Assembly (NCBI RefSeq): GCF_900078305.2
Contig: NZ_LT546026.1
Span: forward strand, 124,001-188,000
Reading direction: 5' to 3'
Length of the DNA: 64,000 bases
Source of the DNA: Corynebacterium bouchesdurhonense
GTDB lineage: Bacteria; Actinomycetota; Actinomycetes; Mycobacteriales; Mycobacteriaceae
Shown in pieces: positions 45,961 to 56,416 of this stretch. The notes beneath the pieces were generated by a model. It was not told the DNA's origin, ran no database searches, and saw only the letters and a program-made list of their open reading frames with translations. The first letter of the stretch is position 1; each line of letters opens with the position of its first letter. The translations under genes were made by a program, and so were the position numbers.

Positions 45961-48033
45961 GTGGCTAACCCCAAGGATTACCGCCCGGCGCCCGGCACCA
46001 TCCCCACGGAGCCGGGCGTCTACAAGTTCCGCGACCCGAACGGCCGCGTCGTCTACGTGGGCAAGGCGAAGAACCTGCGTGCCCGCCTGAACAACTACTT
46101 CCAGCCGCCGGCCACGCTGCACCCGCGCACCCGCCAGATGGTGTTCACCGCCGCGTCGGTGGAGTGGACGGTGGTCTCCAGCGAGGTGGAGGCGCTGCAG
46201 CTCGAGTACACGTGGATCAAGCGCTTCGACCCCTGGTTCAACGTGATGTACCGGGACGACAAGACGTACCCGATGCTCGCGGTGAGCGTGAAGGAGCGGT
46301 ACCCGCGCGCCTTCTTCTACCGCGGCCCGAAGCGCAAGGGCGTTCGCTACTTCGGCCCGTACTCCCACGCGTGGGCGGTGCGCGAGACCCTCGACCTGCT
46401 TACCCGGGTGTTCCCCATCCGCACCTGCTCAAACGGCGTGTTCAACCGCCACGAGCAGCTCGGCCGCCCCTGCCTCCTCGGCTACATAGACAAGTGCTCC
46501 GCCCCCTGCATCGGCCGGGTCACGGAGAGCGAGTACGACGAGATCGTGGAGGGCTTCATGGGCTTCATGTCCGGGCGCTCCGACCCGCTGGTGCGCGGCA
46601 TCACGCAGCAGATGAACGAGGCCGCCGATAACCTCGAGTTTGAAAAGGCGGCCCGGCTGCGCGACGACCTCGGCGCAGTGAACAAGGTGATGGAACGCCA
46701 GACGGTAGTGCTGGCATCCGACACCGACGCGGACGTGATCGCCTTCGCCACCGACGAGCTCGAGGCCGCCGTGCAGATCTTCAACGTTCGCGATGGGCGC
46801 ATCCGCTCCCAGCGCGGCTGGGTGGTGGAGAAGACAGGTGACGAACCGGGCAGCGCCGAGCGCTTGGAGGAGGGCCAGGCTGATCCCGCCCTGCCGACGC
46901 TCATGCAGAACTTCCTGGTGCAGTACTACTCCGACGCCGTGGAGCGCGTGCAGCAGGAGGAGCAGGAGGACGCCCGGCTGCGGGAATCCAAGGTGCGTCG
47001 CCGCGGCGTGGACCAGGAGTCCCGCGCGCGGGTGCGCCCGGCGGTGCCGGTGCCGCGCGAGATCCTCGTGGAGACGCTGCCCGCAGAGCTTTCCGACGTC
47101 ACCGAGCTGCTCACCCAGCTCAAGGGGGCGCAGGTGGACATACGCGTGCCGCAGCGCGGCGACAAGCGCGCGCTGATGGAGACGGTGAGCAAAAACGCCA
47201 AGGAGGCGCTGCACCAGCACAAGCTCAAGCGGGTGGGCGACCTCACCGCCCGCTCCCAGGCGCTGCAGGATATCCAGGACGCCCTCGGCATGGACGAGGC
47301 GCCGCTGCGCATCGAATGCACCGACATCTCCCACATCCAGGGCACCGATGTGGTGGCGTCGCTGGTGGTCTTCGAGGACGGCCTGCCCAAGAAGAACGAC
47401 TACCGCCGCTACCGCGTCAAGGAGGCCGCCGGCGACGGCCGTTCCGACGACGTGGGCTCGATCGCCGAGATCACGCGCCGGCGCTTCAAGCGCTACAACG
47501 AGGACAAGCTGGCCAACCCGGACGAGGAGGCGGACGAGATGATGTTCGCCGACGAAGCCGCGGACGTGGAAACCACCGGCAACAAGCGCTTCGCGTACCC
47601 GCCGCAGCTGTTCATCGTGGACGGCGGCAAGCCGCAGGTCACGGCAGCCCAGGCGGTGTTCGACGAGCTCGGCATTGTGGACGTGCAGCTCATAGGCCTG
47701 GCCAAGCGGCTCGAGGAGGTGTGGGTGCCGGATGACGACGAGCCGGTGATCCTCCCGCGCAACTCGGAGGGCATGTACCTCCTGCAGCAGATCCGCGACG
47801 AGGCGCACCGCTTCGCCATCACCTACCACCGCCAGCAGCGCTCAAAGCGGATGCGGGCCTCGGCGCTGGACTCGGTGCCCGGGCTCGGCCCCGCCCGCCG
47901 CACCGACCTAGTGAAGCACTTCGGCAGCGTGAAGAAGATCAAGGCCGCCTCGGTGGAGGAGATCCAGGAGGTCAAGGGCGTTGGCCCGAAGCTCGCGCAG
48001 ACGGTGTACGACCACCTGCACGCCGAAGATTAG
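45961..48033 (+). CDS. uvrC: Excinuclease ABC subunit C
   Basis: Dual-incision nuclease of nucleotide excision repair; 690 aa. GIY-YIG domain at the N-terminus ([25 protein letters not shown]), Cys region (CSAPCIGR), UVR motif ([15 protein letters not shown]), RNase H-like domain ([26 protein letters not shown]) and tandem helix-hairpin-helix at the end ([35 protein letters not shown]). GTG start, ribosome-binding site AGGAG 6–10 nt upstream. Confidence 0.96.
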   Translation: MANPKDYRPAPGTIPTEPGVYKFRDPNGRVVYVGKAKNLRARLNNYFQPPATLHPRTRQMVFTAASVEWTVVSSEVEALQLEYTWIKRFDPWFNVMYRDDKTYPMLAVSVKERYPRAFFYRGPKRKGVRYFGPYSHAWAVRETLDLLTRVFPIRTCSNGVFNRHEQLGRPCLLGYIDKCSAPCIGRVTESEYDEIVEGFMGFMSGRSDPLVRGITQQMNEAADNLEFEKAARLRDDLGAVNKVMERQTVVLASDTDADVIAFATDELEAAVQIFNVRDGRIRSQRGWVVEKTGDEPGSAERLEEGQADPALPTLMQNFLVQYYSDAVERVQQEEQEDARLRESKVRRRGVDQESRARVRPAVPVPREILVETLPAELSDVTELLTQLKGAQVDIRVPQRGDKRALMETVSKNAKEALHQHKLKRVGDLTARSQALQDIQDALGMDEAPLRIECTDISHIQGTDVVASLVVFEDGLPKKNDYRRYRVKEAAGDGRSDDVGSIAEITRRRFKRYNEDKLANPDEEADEMMFADEAADVETTGNKRFAYPPQLFIVDGGKPQVTAAQAVFDELGIVDVQLIGLAKRLEEVWVPDDDEPVILPRNSEGMYLLQQIRDEAHRFAITYHRQQRSKRMRASALDSVPGLGPARRTDLVKHFGSVKKIKAASVEEIQEVKGVGPKLAQTVYDHLHAED

Positions 48034-48071
48034 GGCGGCGCGAGGGGGTGCCGCCGCCGCGCGCGGTTCGT

Positions 48072-48077
48072 TAGGAT
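48072..48077 (+). promoter_or_regulatory. -10 of rapZ (leaderless type)
   Basis: TAGGAT ends 7 nt before the ATG at 48085, which favours that ATG over the one at 48076 inside the hexamer. A GGCGGC/GCCGCC dyad lies between uvrC and this promoter. Confidence 0.45.
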
Positions 48078-48084
48078 GACGCAC

Positions 48085-48990
48085 ATGCACGCGCAACCAC
48101 TGGACCACGCCGCCGGCGCCCCCGGCACGATCCGGCCCGTCATCATCACCGGCCTTTCCGGCGGCGGGCTGTCCACGGCCGCGAAGGTGTTCGAGGACAA
48201 GGGCTACTTCGTCTCCCAGAACCTGCCGCCGCGGCTCGCGCTCGAGCTGGTGGAGATGGCGGCGGCGGAGGACTGCCCGGTAGACCGACTCGCCGTGGTC
48301 ACGGATGTGCGCGCTGCCCACGCCTTCAACGCGTCCCTGCCGGATGTGCTGGAGCAGATCCGCGCCAGCGGCATCGACCCGTTCATCCTCTACCTCGAGG
48401 CGCGCGACGACGTGCTCATCCGCCGCTTCGACTCCGTGCGCAGGACCCATCCGCTGCAGAGTACGCAGACGCTTGCCGACGGCATCTTACGCGAGCGCGA
48501 AGAGCTGCAGCCGGTGCGCATGACGGCGGACGTGATCATCGACACGTCGAACCTGTCGGTGCACGACCTGCGCCGCGCGGTGGAGGCCTCCGTGGGCGAG
48601 CTGCCGGCCAACCGCCAGCACGTCACCATCGAGTCCTTCGGATTCAAACACGGCTCACCGCGCGACGCGGATCTCGTGCTCGACGTGCGTTTCCTGCCGA
48701 ACCCGTACTGGGTGGAGGAGCTGCGCGACTTCCGGGGCGTGGACCGCCCCGTGTCTGATTACGTGCTCTCGCGGCCGGGGGCGGAGCAGTTCGTGGACAA
48801 CGTGGTCAACCTCTTAGGCGGCACGCTCGGCGGCTACCGCCACGAGGGCAAGGACTTCATCACCGTGGGCATCGGCTGCACGGGCGGGCACCATCGCTCG
48901 GTGGCGATCGCGGAGGAGCTGGGCCGCCGCCTGCGCGAGCCAGGCAACATCGAGGTGACCGTCCTGCACCGCGACCTGGAGCGCTCCTAA
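48085..48990 (+). CDS. rapZ: RapZ/YvcJ-family nucleotide-binding protein
   Basis: 301 aa. Family known for RNase adaptor and nucleotide-binding roles. P-loop region reads TGLSGGGLSTAAK (about residues 22–34), where the usual Lys/Arg before Ser-Thr is Leu. The C-terminal domain has the conserved KHGSPRDADLVLDVRFLPNPYW and TVGIGCTGGHHRSVAIAEEL. Start chosen at the second ATG on promoter position. Conserved trio rapZ-yvcK-whiA, as in most Gram-positives. Confidence 0.92.
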   Translation: MHAQPLDHAAGAPGTIRPVIITGLSGGGLSTAAKVFEDKGYFVSQNLPPRLALELVEMAAAEDCPVDRLAVVTDVRAAHAFNASLPDVLEQIRASGIDPFILYLEARDDVLIRRFDSVRRTHPLQSTQTLADGILREREELQPVRMTADVIIDTSNLSVHDLRRAVEASVGELPANRQHVTIESFGFKHGSPRDADLVLDVRFLPNPYWVEELRDFRGVDRPVSDYVLSRPGAEQFVDNVVNLLGGTLGGYRHEGKDFITVGIGCTGGHHRSVAIAEELGRRLREPGNIEVTVLHRDLERS

Positions 48991-49041
48991 CACCCCTCGC
49001 GCCTCGGCGGCGCGCACCCAGCATGAGAAAGGCGGTTTCCC

Positions 49042-50028
49042 GTGAGCCGTACCGAGCCCACCACACCCACCGGCCCCGTTGTGACCAGCCTCGGCGGGGG
49101 CCACGGCCTCTACCAGACGCTGCAGGCGGCGCGCGTCGCGGGCGCCAGCTTTATCAACGCGGTGGTCACCGTCGCCGATGACGGCGGCTCCTCCGGGCGC
49201 CTGCGCCGCGAGCTCGACATCGTTCCCCCGGGGGACCTGCGCATGGCGCTTGCCTCGCTCACCGCGGACTCTCCGGAGGGCGAGCTGTGGCGGACCACCC
49301 TGCAGCACCGCTTCGGCGGCAACGGCGCGATGGCGGGGCATGCGGTGGGAAACCTGCTGCTGGCGGGCCTGGCTGAGGAGAGCGGGGACATGCAGGGCGC
49401 GCTCGACACGGTTGCGCGCTGGACGGGCTCGGTGGGCCGCGTGATCCCGGTCAGCCCGCAGCCGTTGGAGATCGAGGCGGACGTAGCGGGCCTGGACGAT
49501 GACCCGCGCGTGCTGCGCTCCGTGCGCGGGCAGGTGGCGGTGGCAACGACGCCGGGCGAGGTGCGGCGCGTGCGCCTGCTTCCCGGGGAGCCTGAGGTCT
49601 CGGGCGAGGCCGTGGCCGCCATCCTGGGGGCTGACCTGGTCACCATCGGCCCGGGCTCGTGGTTCTCCTCGGTGATCCCACACGTGCTCATGCCCGAGAT
49701 CGTTGCCGCGCTCAACGAGACGCCGGCGCAGGTCGCCGTGATTCTCAACCTCTCCCCGGAGACGGGGGAGACGCACGGGTTCACCACCGAGCGCCACATC
49801 CACGTGCTGGGCCAGCACGCCCCGGAGCTGCGCGTGGACTACTTCCTGGCGGATAACTCGCGCCGCATCACCGACGGCGAGCGCCGCAACCTCGAGCGCG
49901 CCGCGGCGGGCGTAGGCGCCACCGTCGAGTTCGCTGACGTGCGCGCCACGTCCCCGGACGGCGGGTCGAACCTGCACTCCCCGGAGAAGCTTGCGGCCGC
50001 GCTGCTTGCTTTTCGACGCTCACGATAA
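49042..50028 (+). CDS. yvcK: YvcK-family (gluconeogenesis factor) protein
   Basis: CofD-like fold protein needed for cell-wall/carbon-metabolism balance in relatives; 328 aa. VTSLGGGHGLYQTLQA, VVTVADDGGSSGRLRREL and the IGPGSWFSSVIPHV loop are intact. GTG start with AGAAAGG upstream. Its end carries GCTTTTCGACG, a T-variant of the dispersed motif, next to the whiA -10. Confidence 0.93.
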   Translation: MSRTEPTTPTGPVVTSLGGGHGLYQTLQAARVAGASFINAVVTVADDGGSSGRLRRELDIVPPGDLRMALASLTADSPEGELWRTTLQHRFGGNGAMAGHAVGNLLLAGLAEESGDMQGALDTVARWTGSVGRVIPVSPQPLEIEADVAGLDDDPRVLRSVRGQVAVATTPGEVRRVRLLPGEPEVSGEAVAAILGADLVTIGPGSWFSSVIPHVLMPEIVAALNETPAQVAVILNLSPETGETHGFTTERHIHVLGQHAPELRVDYFLADNSRRITDGERRNLERAAAGVGATVEFADVRATSPDGGSNLHSPEKLAAALLAFRRSR

Positions 50029-50031
50029 ACT
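50026..50031 (+). promoter_or_regulatory. Probable -10 of whiA (TAAACT)
   Basis: TAAACT overlaps the yvcK stop; ~60 nt before the whiA GTG. Confidence 0.45.
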
Positions 50032-50092
50032 GTCTCCCAAACCGGCGGCCGCAGCCCCGGGACACGGATCGTGCGCGAAGGAAGGACCGAGG

Positions 50093-51079
50093 GTGGCGCT
50101 GACGGCGAAGGTGAAGGACGAGTTGCTTGACGCGCGGCGCCCGAGCGCGGAAGCGCGGGCGGCCGAGGCGACCGCCATGATCCGCTTCGCCGGCGTCATC
50201 GAGCCGACCCCGCGGGGCGTGACCATCACCTGCGACTTCGCAGAGCGGAGGGTGGCCGAATGGCTAGTCGAGCTCGTGGAGGAGATCACCCACGTGCCCC
50301 CGTCGCTCCAGGTGATCGAGCCGGGCAGCGCGAGCCGGGAGACGCGCTACCAGGTGGTCGTGGCCAAGGGTGCGGAAGATGTCATCCGCAAGCTGAGGTT
50401 GGTCACCCCGTCCGGCCACGCCGTGGTGGGGATGCCCCGCCAGGTCATCTCGGGCCCGGCGGCCGTGGTGGAAGCGGCGTGGCGCGGCGCCTTCCTCGCC
50501 CGCGGCAGCCTCACGGAGCCGAGCCGCACCGCCTCGCTGGAGGTCGCGTGCCCCGGCGAGGAGGCCGCCCTGGCCCTGGTTGGCCTTGCGCGCCGCCTGA
50601 GTGTGGCCGCGAAGACCCGCGAGACGCGCGGGACCGAGCGGGTGTATATCCGCGACGGGGAGACAGTTGGCATCCTGCTTTCCCGCATGGGTGCGCCGCG
50701 CGCCCGCATCGAGTGGGACGAGAAGCGCGAGTCCAAGCAGTACGGGGCGAAGCCGGGGCAGCGCCTGGCCACGTTCGACGACGCCAACACGCGACGGTCC
50801 GCCCAGGCGGCGGCCAGCGCCGCGCTGCGGGTGGAGCGGGCGCTGGAGATCCTTGGCGACGAGGTGCCCGAGCACCTGGCGGAGGCCGGGTTCCTGCGCG
50901 TTGAGCACCGCCACGCCTCGCTGGAGGAGCTGGGCAGGCTGGCGGACCCGCAGATGACCAAGGACGCGGTGGCGGGCCGGATCCGCCGCCTCCTCTCGCT
51001 GGCGGACAAGCGCGCCGCGGAGCTCGGCATCGAGGACACCCACGCCGCCCTCGCGGAAGGCGGGGACGGGCAGGAGTGA
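50093..51079 (+). CDS. whiA: WhiA DNA-binding regulator
   Basis: Sporulation-type regulator WhiA (328 aa), in non-sporulating actinobacteria linked to cell division. The N-terminal two-LAGLIDADG-like homing-endonuclease-derived domain and the C-terminal helix-turn-helix (HRHASLEELGRLADPQMTKDAVAGRIRRLLSLADKRA in part) are both present. GTG start with AAGGAAGGA upstream. Last of the rapZ-yvcK-whiA set, then gap. Confidence 0.94.
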   Translation: MALTAKVKDELLDARRPSAEARAAEATAMIRFAGVIEPTPRGVTITCDFAERRVAEWLVELVEEITHVPPSLQVIEPGSASRETRYQVVVAKGAEDVIRKLRLVTPSGHAVVGMPRQVISGPAAVVEAAWRGAFLARGSLTEPSRTASLEVACPGEEAALALVGLARRLSVAAKTRETRGTERVYIRDGETVGILLSRMGAPRARIEWDEKRESKQYGAKPGQRLATFDDANTRRSAQAAASAALRVERALEILGDEVPEHLAEAGFLRVEHRHASLEELGRLADPQMTKDAVAGRIRRLLSLADKRAAELGIEDTHAALAEGGDGQE

Positions 51080-51128
51080 GGTGGGGAGCTCCACGAAAAC
51101 GGCCTCTGCGCTGTGTGGGCTGCCTCGC

Positions 51129-51134
51129 TACACT
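51129..51134 (+). promoter_or_regulatory. Probable -10 of gap (TACACT)
   Basis: TACACT about 40 nt before the gap GTG, with a leader containing GAAGGAGAC. No clear -35 or operator was seen. Confidence 0.45.
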
Positions 51135-51155
51135 GGGCCCCGAAAGCACCAGTAG

Positions 51156-52184
<1,029 letters not shown>

Positions 52185-52198
52185 CCCAACCCATACCC

Positions 52199-52231
52199 CG
52201 GGCCCGCGGCGCCGCTGCCGCGGGCCCGTTT
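52199..52231 (+). terminator. gap–pgk intergenic hairpin
   Basis: Perfect 12-bp stem CGGGCCCGCGGC / GCCGCGGGCCCG with a 6-nt loop, followed by TTT only. Could end a fraction of gap transcripts or protect the gap mRNA 3' end; pgk follows 24 bp later with no evident promoter of its own. Confidence 0.7.
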
Positions 52232-52251
52232 CCAAACGCGAAGGAGACGCC

Positions 52252-53469
52252 ATGGCAACGAAGACCCTGCAGCAGCTGCTCGACGAGGGCGTGGACGGCC
52301 GCCACATCCTCGTCCGTTCCGATTTCAACGTGCCGTTGGACGATGACGGCAACATCACCGACGCCGGGCGCATCGACGCGTCCCTGCCCACGTTGCAAGC
52401 GCTTATCGACGGCGGCGCCAAGGTGATCGTCATGGCCCACCTCGGGCGCCCAAAGGGCGAGGTGAACAGCAAGTACTCGCTGGCCCCGGTGGCGGAGGCC
52501 CTGTCCGAGCGCCTCGGCCAGTTCGTGGCGCTCGCGGGCGACGTTTCCGGCGAGGATGCGCACGAGCGGGCCAACGGCCTAACCGAGGGCGAGATCATGC
52601 TGGTGGAGAATGTGCGCTTCGACGCCCGTGAGACCTCAAAGGACGAGGCAGCGCGCGCCGAGTTCGCGGCCGAGCTCGCCGCCCTGGCCGCCGACGACGG
52701 CGCGTTTGTGTCCGACGGCTTCGGTGTGGTCCACCGCGCGCAGGCGTCCGTGTACGACGTGGCGAAGCAGCTGCCCGCCTACGCCGGCTACCTGGTGGAG
52801 AAAGAGGTGGAGACCCTGGGCAAGGTCAAGGACGCGCCCGAGCACCCGTACGTGGTGGTGCTGGGCGGTTCCAAGGTTTCCGACAAGCTGGGCGTGATCG
52901 AGGCGCTGGCGGAGAAGGCCGATCGCGTGATCATCGGCGGCGGCATGTGCTTCACCTTCCTCGCCGCCCAGGGCCACAACGTGCAGAAGTCCCTCCTGCA
53001 GGAGGACATGGTGGACACCTGCAAGGAGCTCATCGAGCGCTTCGGGGACAAGCTGCTCTTGCCGGTGGACATCGCGGCCGCGCCGGAGTTTGACAAGGAC
53101 GCGGAGAAGCGGGTGGTGGGCCTAGACGAGATCCCCGAGGGATGGATGGGCCTGGACATCGGGCCGGAGACCTCCAAGCAGTACGCGTCGGCCATCGCGG
53201 ACTCCAAGACCGTCTTCTGGAACGGACCGATGGGCGTGTTCGAGTTCCCGAACTTCGCCGACGGCACCAAGGCGGTCGCCGAGGCGATGATCGCCGCGAC
53301 CGCGGACAACGGCTCCTTCACCGTGGTGGGCGGCGGCGACTCCGCGGCGGCGGTGCGCACCCTCGGCCTGGATGAGGGCGGCTTCTCCCACATCTCCACC
53401 GGCGGTGGCGCCTCCCTCGAACTCATCGAGGGCAAGGACCTACCGGGCGTAACGGTCCTCACCGCCTAG
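52252..53469 (+). CDS. pgk: Phosphoglycerate kinase
   Basis: ATP-forming step of glycolysis; 405 aa. [41 protein letters not shown] and the C-terminal [13 protein letters not shown] and [16 protein letters not shown] are typical. ATG with AAGGAG 6 nt upstream. Contains a coding copy of GCTTATCGACG. Confidence 0.97.
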   Translation: MATKTLQQLLDEGVDGRHILVRSDFNVPLDDDGNITDAGRIDASLPTLQALIDGGAKVIVMAHLGRPKGEVNSKYSLAPVAEALSERLGQFVALAGDVSGEDAHERANGLTEGEIMLVENVRFDARETSKDEAARAEFAAELAALAADDGAFVSDGFGVVHRAQASVYDVAKQLPAYAGYLVEKEVETLGKVKDAPEHPYVVVLGGSKVSDKLGVIEALAEKADRVIIGGGMCFTFLAAQGHNVQKSLLQEDMVDTCKELIERFGDKLLLPVDIAAAPEFDKDAEKRVVGLDEIPEGWMGLDIGPETSKQYASAIADSKTVFWNGPMGVFEFPNFADGTKAVAEAMIAATADNGSFTVVGGGDSAAAVRTLGLDEGGFSHISTGGGASLELIEGKDLPGVTVLTA

Positions 53470-53547
53470 GCGCGGACCGCACTTGCCAAGCACATACCCG
53501 AGCACCCCAGCAACCGAGCACCCGAGCATAAAGGAGTGGATGCACCC

Positions 53548-54339
53548 ATGGCACGCACCCCGCGAACCCCGCTGATTGCGGGTAACTGGAAGATGAACCT
53601 CGACCACCTCGAGGCGATTTCCCAGGCCCAGAGGCTGGCCTTCGCCTTTCCCAAGGACGGCTACGAGTACGTGGACATCGCCCTCACCGTGCCGTTCACC
53701 GACCTCCGGTCCGTCCAAACCCTGGTGGAGGGCGATAAGCTCTCCATCACCTACGGCGCGCAGGACGTCTCCGCGCACGACAACGGTGCATACACCGGCG
53801 AGATCTCCGCGGCCATGCTAGAGAAGCTGGGCTGCACCTGGGTGGTTGTGGGCCACTCGGAGCGACGCGAGTACCACGGTGAGACCAACGAGTTGGTGGC
53901 GGCGAAGGCGAAGCAGGCGCTCGCGCACGGCATCAGCCCGATCGTGTGCGTCGGCGAGCCGCTCGACGTGCGCGAGGCCGGCACCCACGTCGACTACGTG
54001 GTGGAGCAGACCCGCGAGTCGCTGGCGGGGCTGAGCGCCGACGAGCTCGGCCGCACCGTAATCGCCTACGAGCCGGTGTGGGCGATTGGCACCGGCAAGG
54101 TGGCCTCGGCGGCGGACGCGCAGGAGGTGTGCCACGCTATCCGCGGCCTGGTCCGTGAGCTCGCCGGGGAAGAGACGGCGGACGCGATCCGGATCCTCTA
54201 CGGCGGCTCCGTGAAGACCGAGACGGTGGCGGAGATAATCACCGAGCCGGACGTGGACGGCGGCCTGGTCGGCGGCGCCTCGCTGGACGGCCAGGAGTTT
54301 GCCAAACTGGCTGCGGCGGCCGCCAACGCGGTTCGGTAG
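53548..54339 (+). CDS. tpiA: Triosephosphate isomerase
   Basis: 263 aa TIM barrel. NWKMN Lys site, catalytic His in VVGHSERR and Glu in [14 protein letters not shown], phosphate loop [12 protein letters not shown] (MARTPRTP) with AAAGGAG 11 nt before is chosen over an in-frame GTG 12 bp upstream. Followed directly by secG; ppc, which stands here in C. glutamicum, is absent. Confidence 0.97.
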   Translation: MARTPRTPLIAGNWKMNLDHLEAISQAQRLAFAFPKDGYEYVDIALTVPFTDLRSVQTLVEGDKLSITYGAQDVSAHDNGAYTGEISAAMLEKLGCTWVVVGHSERREYHGETNELVAAKAKQALAHGISPIVCVGEPLDVREAGTHVDYVVEQTRESLAGLSADELGRTVIAYEPVWAIGTGKVASAADAQEVCHAIRGLVRELAGEETADAIRILYGGSVKTETVAEIITEPDVDGGLVGGASLDGQEFAKLAAAAANAVR

Positions 54340-54377
54340 CCGGACGCGCCGGTGCCCGCGCGCCGGCGCCCATGGTG

Positions 54378-54383
54378 TAATAT
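54378..54383 (+). promoter_or_regulatory. Probable -10 of secG (TAATAT)
   Basis: GTGTAATAT about 45 nt before secG; a GGCGGG/CCCGCC hairpin follows in the leader. Confidence 0.45.
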
Positions 54384-54427
54384 TTGGCGGGTTAGCAACG
54401 CCCGCCTGAGAAAGAAGGTTCTGCTTT

Positions 54428-54670
54428 ATGCAGCTCGCGCTCGAGATCATCCTCGTGATCACGTCGATCCTGATGGTGATCTTCGTCCTCCTGCACAAGG
54501 GCAAGGGCGGCGGCCTGTCCAGCCTCTTCGGCGGCGGCGTGCAGGCCAACCTCTCCGGCTCGACCACGGTGGAGAAGAACCTCGACCGCGTCACGGTGAT
54601 CCTGGCCGTGATCTGGGTCGCCTGCATCATCGGCCTGAACCTAATGCAGTCCTTCGCGCCGGCCGCCTAG
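54428..54670 (+). CDS. secG: Preprotein translocase subunit SecG
   Basis: 80-residue membrane subunit of SecYEG. Two membrane segments (LALEIILVITSILMVIFVLL and VTVILAVIWVACIIGLNLM) around a GKGGGLSSLFGG loop typical of SecG. ATG with AAAGAAGG. A strong terminator follows. Confidence 0.94.
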   Translation: MQLALEIILVITSILMVIFVLLHKGKGGGLSSLFGGGVQANLSGSTTVEKNLDRVTVILAVIWVACIIGLNLMQSFAPAA

Positions 54671-54686
54671 GCACCCGCAGAAAGTA

Positions 54687-54720
54687 AGCCGCGCTCCCTC
54701 GGCGAGGGGGCGCGGCTTTT
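54687..54720 (+). terminator. Rho-independent terminator of secG
   Basis: 14-bp GC-rich stem (AGCCGCGC…GCGCGGCT at its base, CCCTC/GAGGG at its tip) with a 3-nt loop, followed by TTTT. It stands between convergent secG and pgl; on the minus strand the stem is followed by TTACTTT, so it may work in both directions. Its T-run merges into GCTTTTCGACG, a T-variant of the dispersed motif. Confidence 0.85.
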
Positions 54721-54729
54721 CGACGCTCC

Positions 54730-55449
54730 CTAGAGCCGCGACGCCGCATCCTCCGTGACGAAGAGCACCGTCTCGCGCGCGCCCCGGGCGCCCGCGGCGG
54801 GCCACTCGCCCGCGTCGGCCCCGGCGACGAGGTGGGCCGCGGCCTCGGCCTTCTCCGCGCCGGAGACGAGGAACCACACCTCCGCCGCGAGCGCAACCGC
54901 CGGCAGCGTCAGCGTGGCGCGCTGCGGCGGCGGCTTCGGCGAGTCCTCCACGGGCACTACGAGGCGCTCACGCTCAGCCAGGGCGGGGGTGTGCGGAAAC
55001 AGCGAGTTGATGTGGCCTTCGCCGCCCATGCCCAGCAGGTGCACGTCGAAGCCGCGCGGCGCGTGGCGGACAAGGGCGTCCTCGTAGGCGACGCACGCGG
55101 CGGCCATGTCGCCGCCGTCGAGGCCGTAGCCGTGGATGTTCGCCTCCGGGATCTCCACGCGGTCAAGCAGCGCCTCGCGCGCCTGGCCCTCGTTGGAGTC
55201 GGGGTGGGAGACTTCCACGTTGCGCTCGTCGCCGAAGAAGACGTGGGTGCGGGCCCAATCGATCGGCCGGTCCGCGAGGGCCCGCAGCAGCGCGATGCCG
55301 GCGGTGCCACCGGTGAGCACGATGCGGGCTACGCCGTCGCCGTGCGCCCCGCCGGCGGGGTCCCGGTGGATTGCCGCGAGGTGTTCGGTGAGGAGTGTTG
55401 CGGAGGCGTCGATAAGCAAATCGAGCTCTGCAAACCGTTCGATGCGCAT
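54730..55449 (-). CDS. pgl: 6-Phosphogluconolactonase
   Basis: DevB/SOL-type lactonase of the oxidative pentose phosphate pathway; 239 aa. VLTGGTAGIALLRAL, VFFGDERNVEVSHPDSNEGQ and LGMGGEGHINSLFPHTPAL are the family motifs. ATG with AAGGAG that runs across the opcA stop, one base apart. Last gene of tkt-tal-zwf-opcA-pgl. Has a coding GCTTATCGACG near its start. Confidence 0.95.
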   Translation of the reverse strand: MRIERFAELDLLIDASATLLTEHLAAIHRDPAGGAHGDGVARIVLTGGTAGIALLRALADRPIDWARTHVFFGDERNVEVSHPDSNEGQAREALLDRVEIPEANIHGYGLDGGDMAAACVAYEDALVRHAPRGFDVHLLGMGGEGHINSLFPHTPALAERERLVVPVEDSPKPPPQRATLTLPAVALAAEVWFLVSGAEKAEAAAHLVAGADAGEWPAAGARGARETVLFVTEDAASRL

Positions 55450-55450
55450 T

Positions 55451-56377
55451 CTACTGCTCCTTCTGGTGGACGCGGGCGAGGCCGGCGAGGGCTCGCCCGT
55501 ACGTGGCGTCGGGGCCGAGGTGGCGCAGGTCCTCGGCGAGGCACTCGGCATCGGAGCGCTCGCCCATGGCCACGAACGAGTCGGCGCGCCCCGGCACCGA
55601 GATCTTTACGGTGTGGCCGCCCTGGACAGACACCTCGATGTCGCCCCCGTCGCAGTGGAGGGCGAGGTGGGCGATGGGGAAGCCCGCCGCGGCCGCGGCG
55701 GTGCCGCGCGCGACGTCCACGCCGAGGCTGGAGGCGAGCCAGCCGGCTGCGAGGTCCACGCTTGCATCGCCCGCCGCACCGGAGATTTCGGCGCCAGTGA
55801 CGGTCCGGCCGGGGTAGCGGTCCAGGGCGGAGGCGACGATCCCGCGCCACGGGGTGATGAGGGACCACATCATGTCCGAGTCGCCGGGCTCGTAGCCCAG
55901 CTCACTCAGCGGGGGAGCCGCCGGGTCGCGGCGGGCGTTGGTGATGCGGCGCTGGGCGATGCGGCCGAGCTGCTCGCGGGCCGGGTGGGCGGGCGCGAGC
56001 TGCGGCCAGCAGGCCACCACCGGCGTGTCCGGCAGCAGGAGCGGGGTGACCACCGAATCCAGGTTGGCGGTCAGCGGTCCCCGCAGGCGCATGACCACCA
56101 CCTCGGAGGCCCCGGCATCCGCCGCCACCAGCAGCTCCGCGTCCAGGCGCGCCTCCGCCTGCGGGTCGCCCGAGATGAGCACCAGCACGCGGGCGGGGTG
56201 CTCGAAGGAGGCGCTGCGCAGCGTGGACAGGGTGGCGTCGATGCTGCCCTCGTCCTCGCCGTCCACCGCGACGAGGAGAGTGAGCACGCGCCCGGTGGCC
56301 AGCGAGTAGTTCTCGCGGGCGGAGGCGAGCGCCCGGGCGACGGCCGAGGTGTTCGTGTTGGGGAGGTCGATGATCAC
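55451..56377 (-). CDS. opcA: Glucose-6-phosphate dehydrogenase assembly protein OpcA
   Basis: 308 aa. Known in corynebacteria and cyanobacteria to activate or assemble Zwf. VLVLISGDPQAEARLDAELLV, VVMRLRGPLTANLDSVVTPLLLPDTPVVACWP in part and the C-terminal ECLAEDLRHLGPDATYGRALAGL are typical. GTG start with AGAAAGG. Located directly after zwf (39 bp gap). Confidence 0.95.
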   Translation of the reverse strand: MIIDLPNTNTSAVARALASARENYSLATGRVLTLLVAVDGEDEGSIDATLSTLRSASFEHPARVLVLISGDPQAEARLDAELLVAADAGASEVVVMRLRGPLTANLDSVVTPLLLPDTPVVACWPQLAPAHPAREQLGRIAQRRITNARRDPAAPPLSELGYEPGDSDMMWSLITPWRGIVASALDRYPGRTVTGAEISGAAGDASVDLAAGWLASSLGVDVARGTAAAAAGFPIAHLALHCDGGDIEVSVQGGHTVKISVPGRADSFVAMGERSDAECLAEDLRHLGPDATYGRALAGLARVHQKEQ

Positions 56378-56416
56378 GCGGGGAACCTTTCTCGCGGTAT
56401 GTCTACGGCGGGGTAG

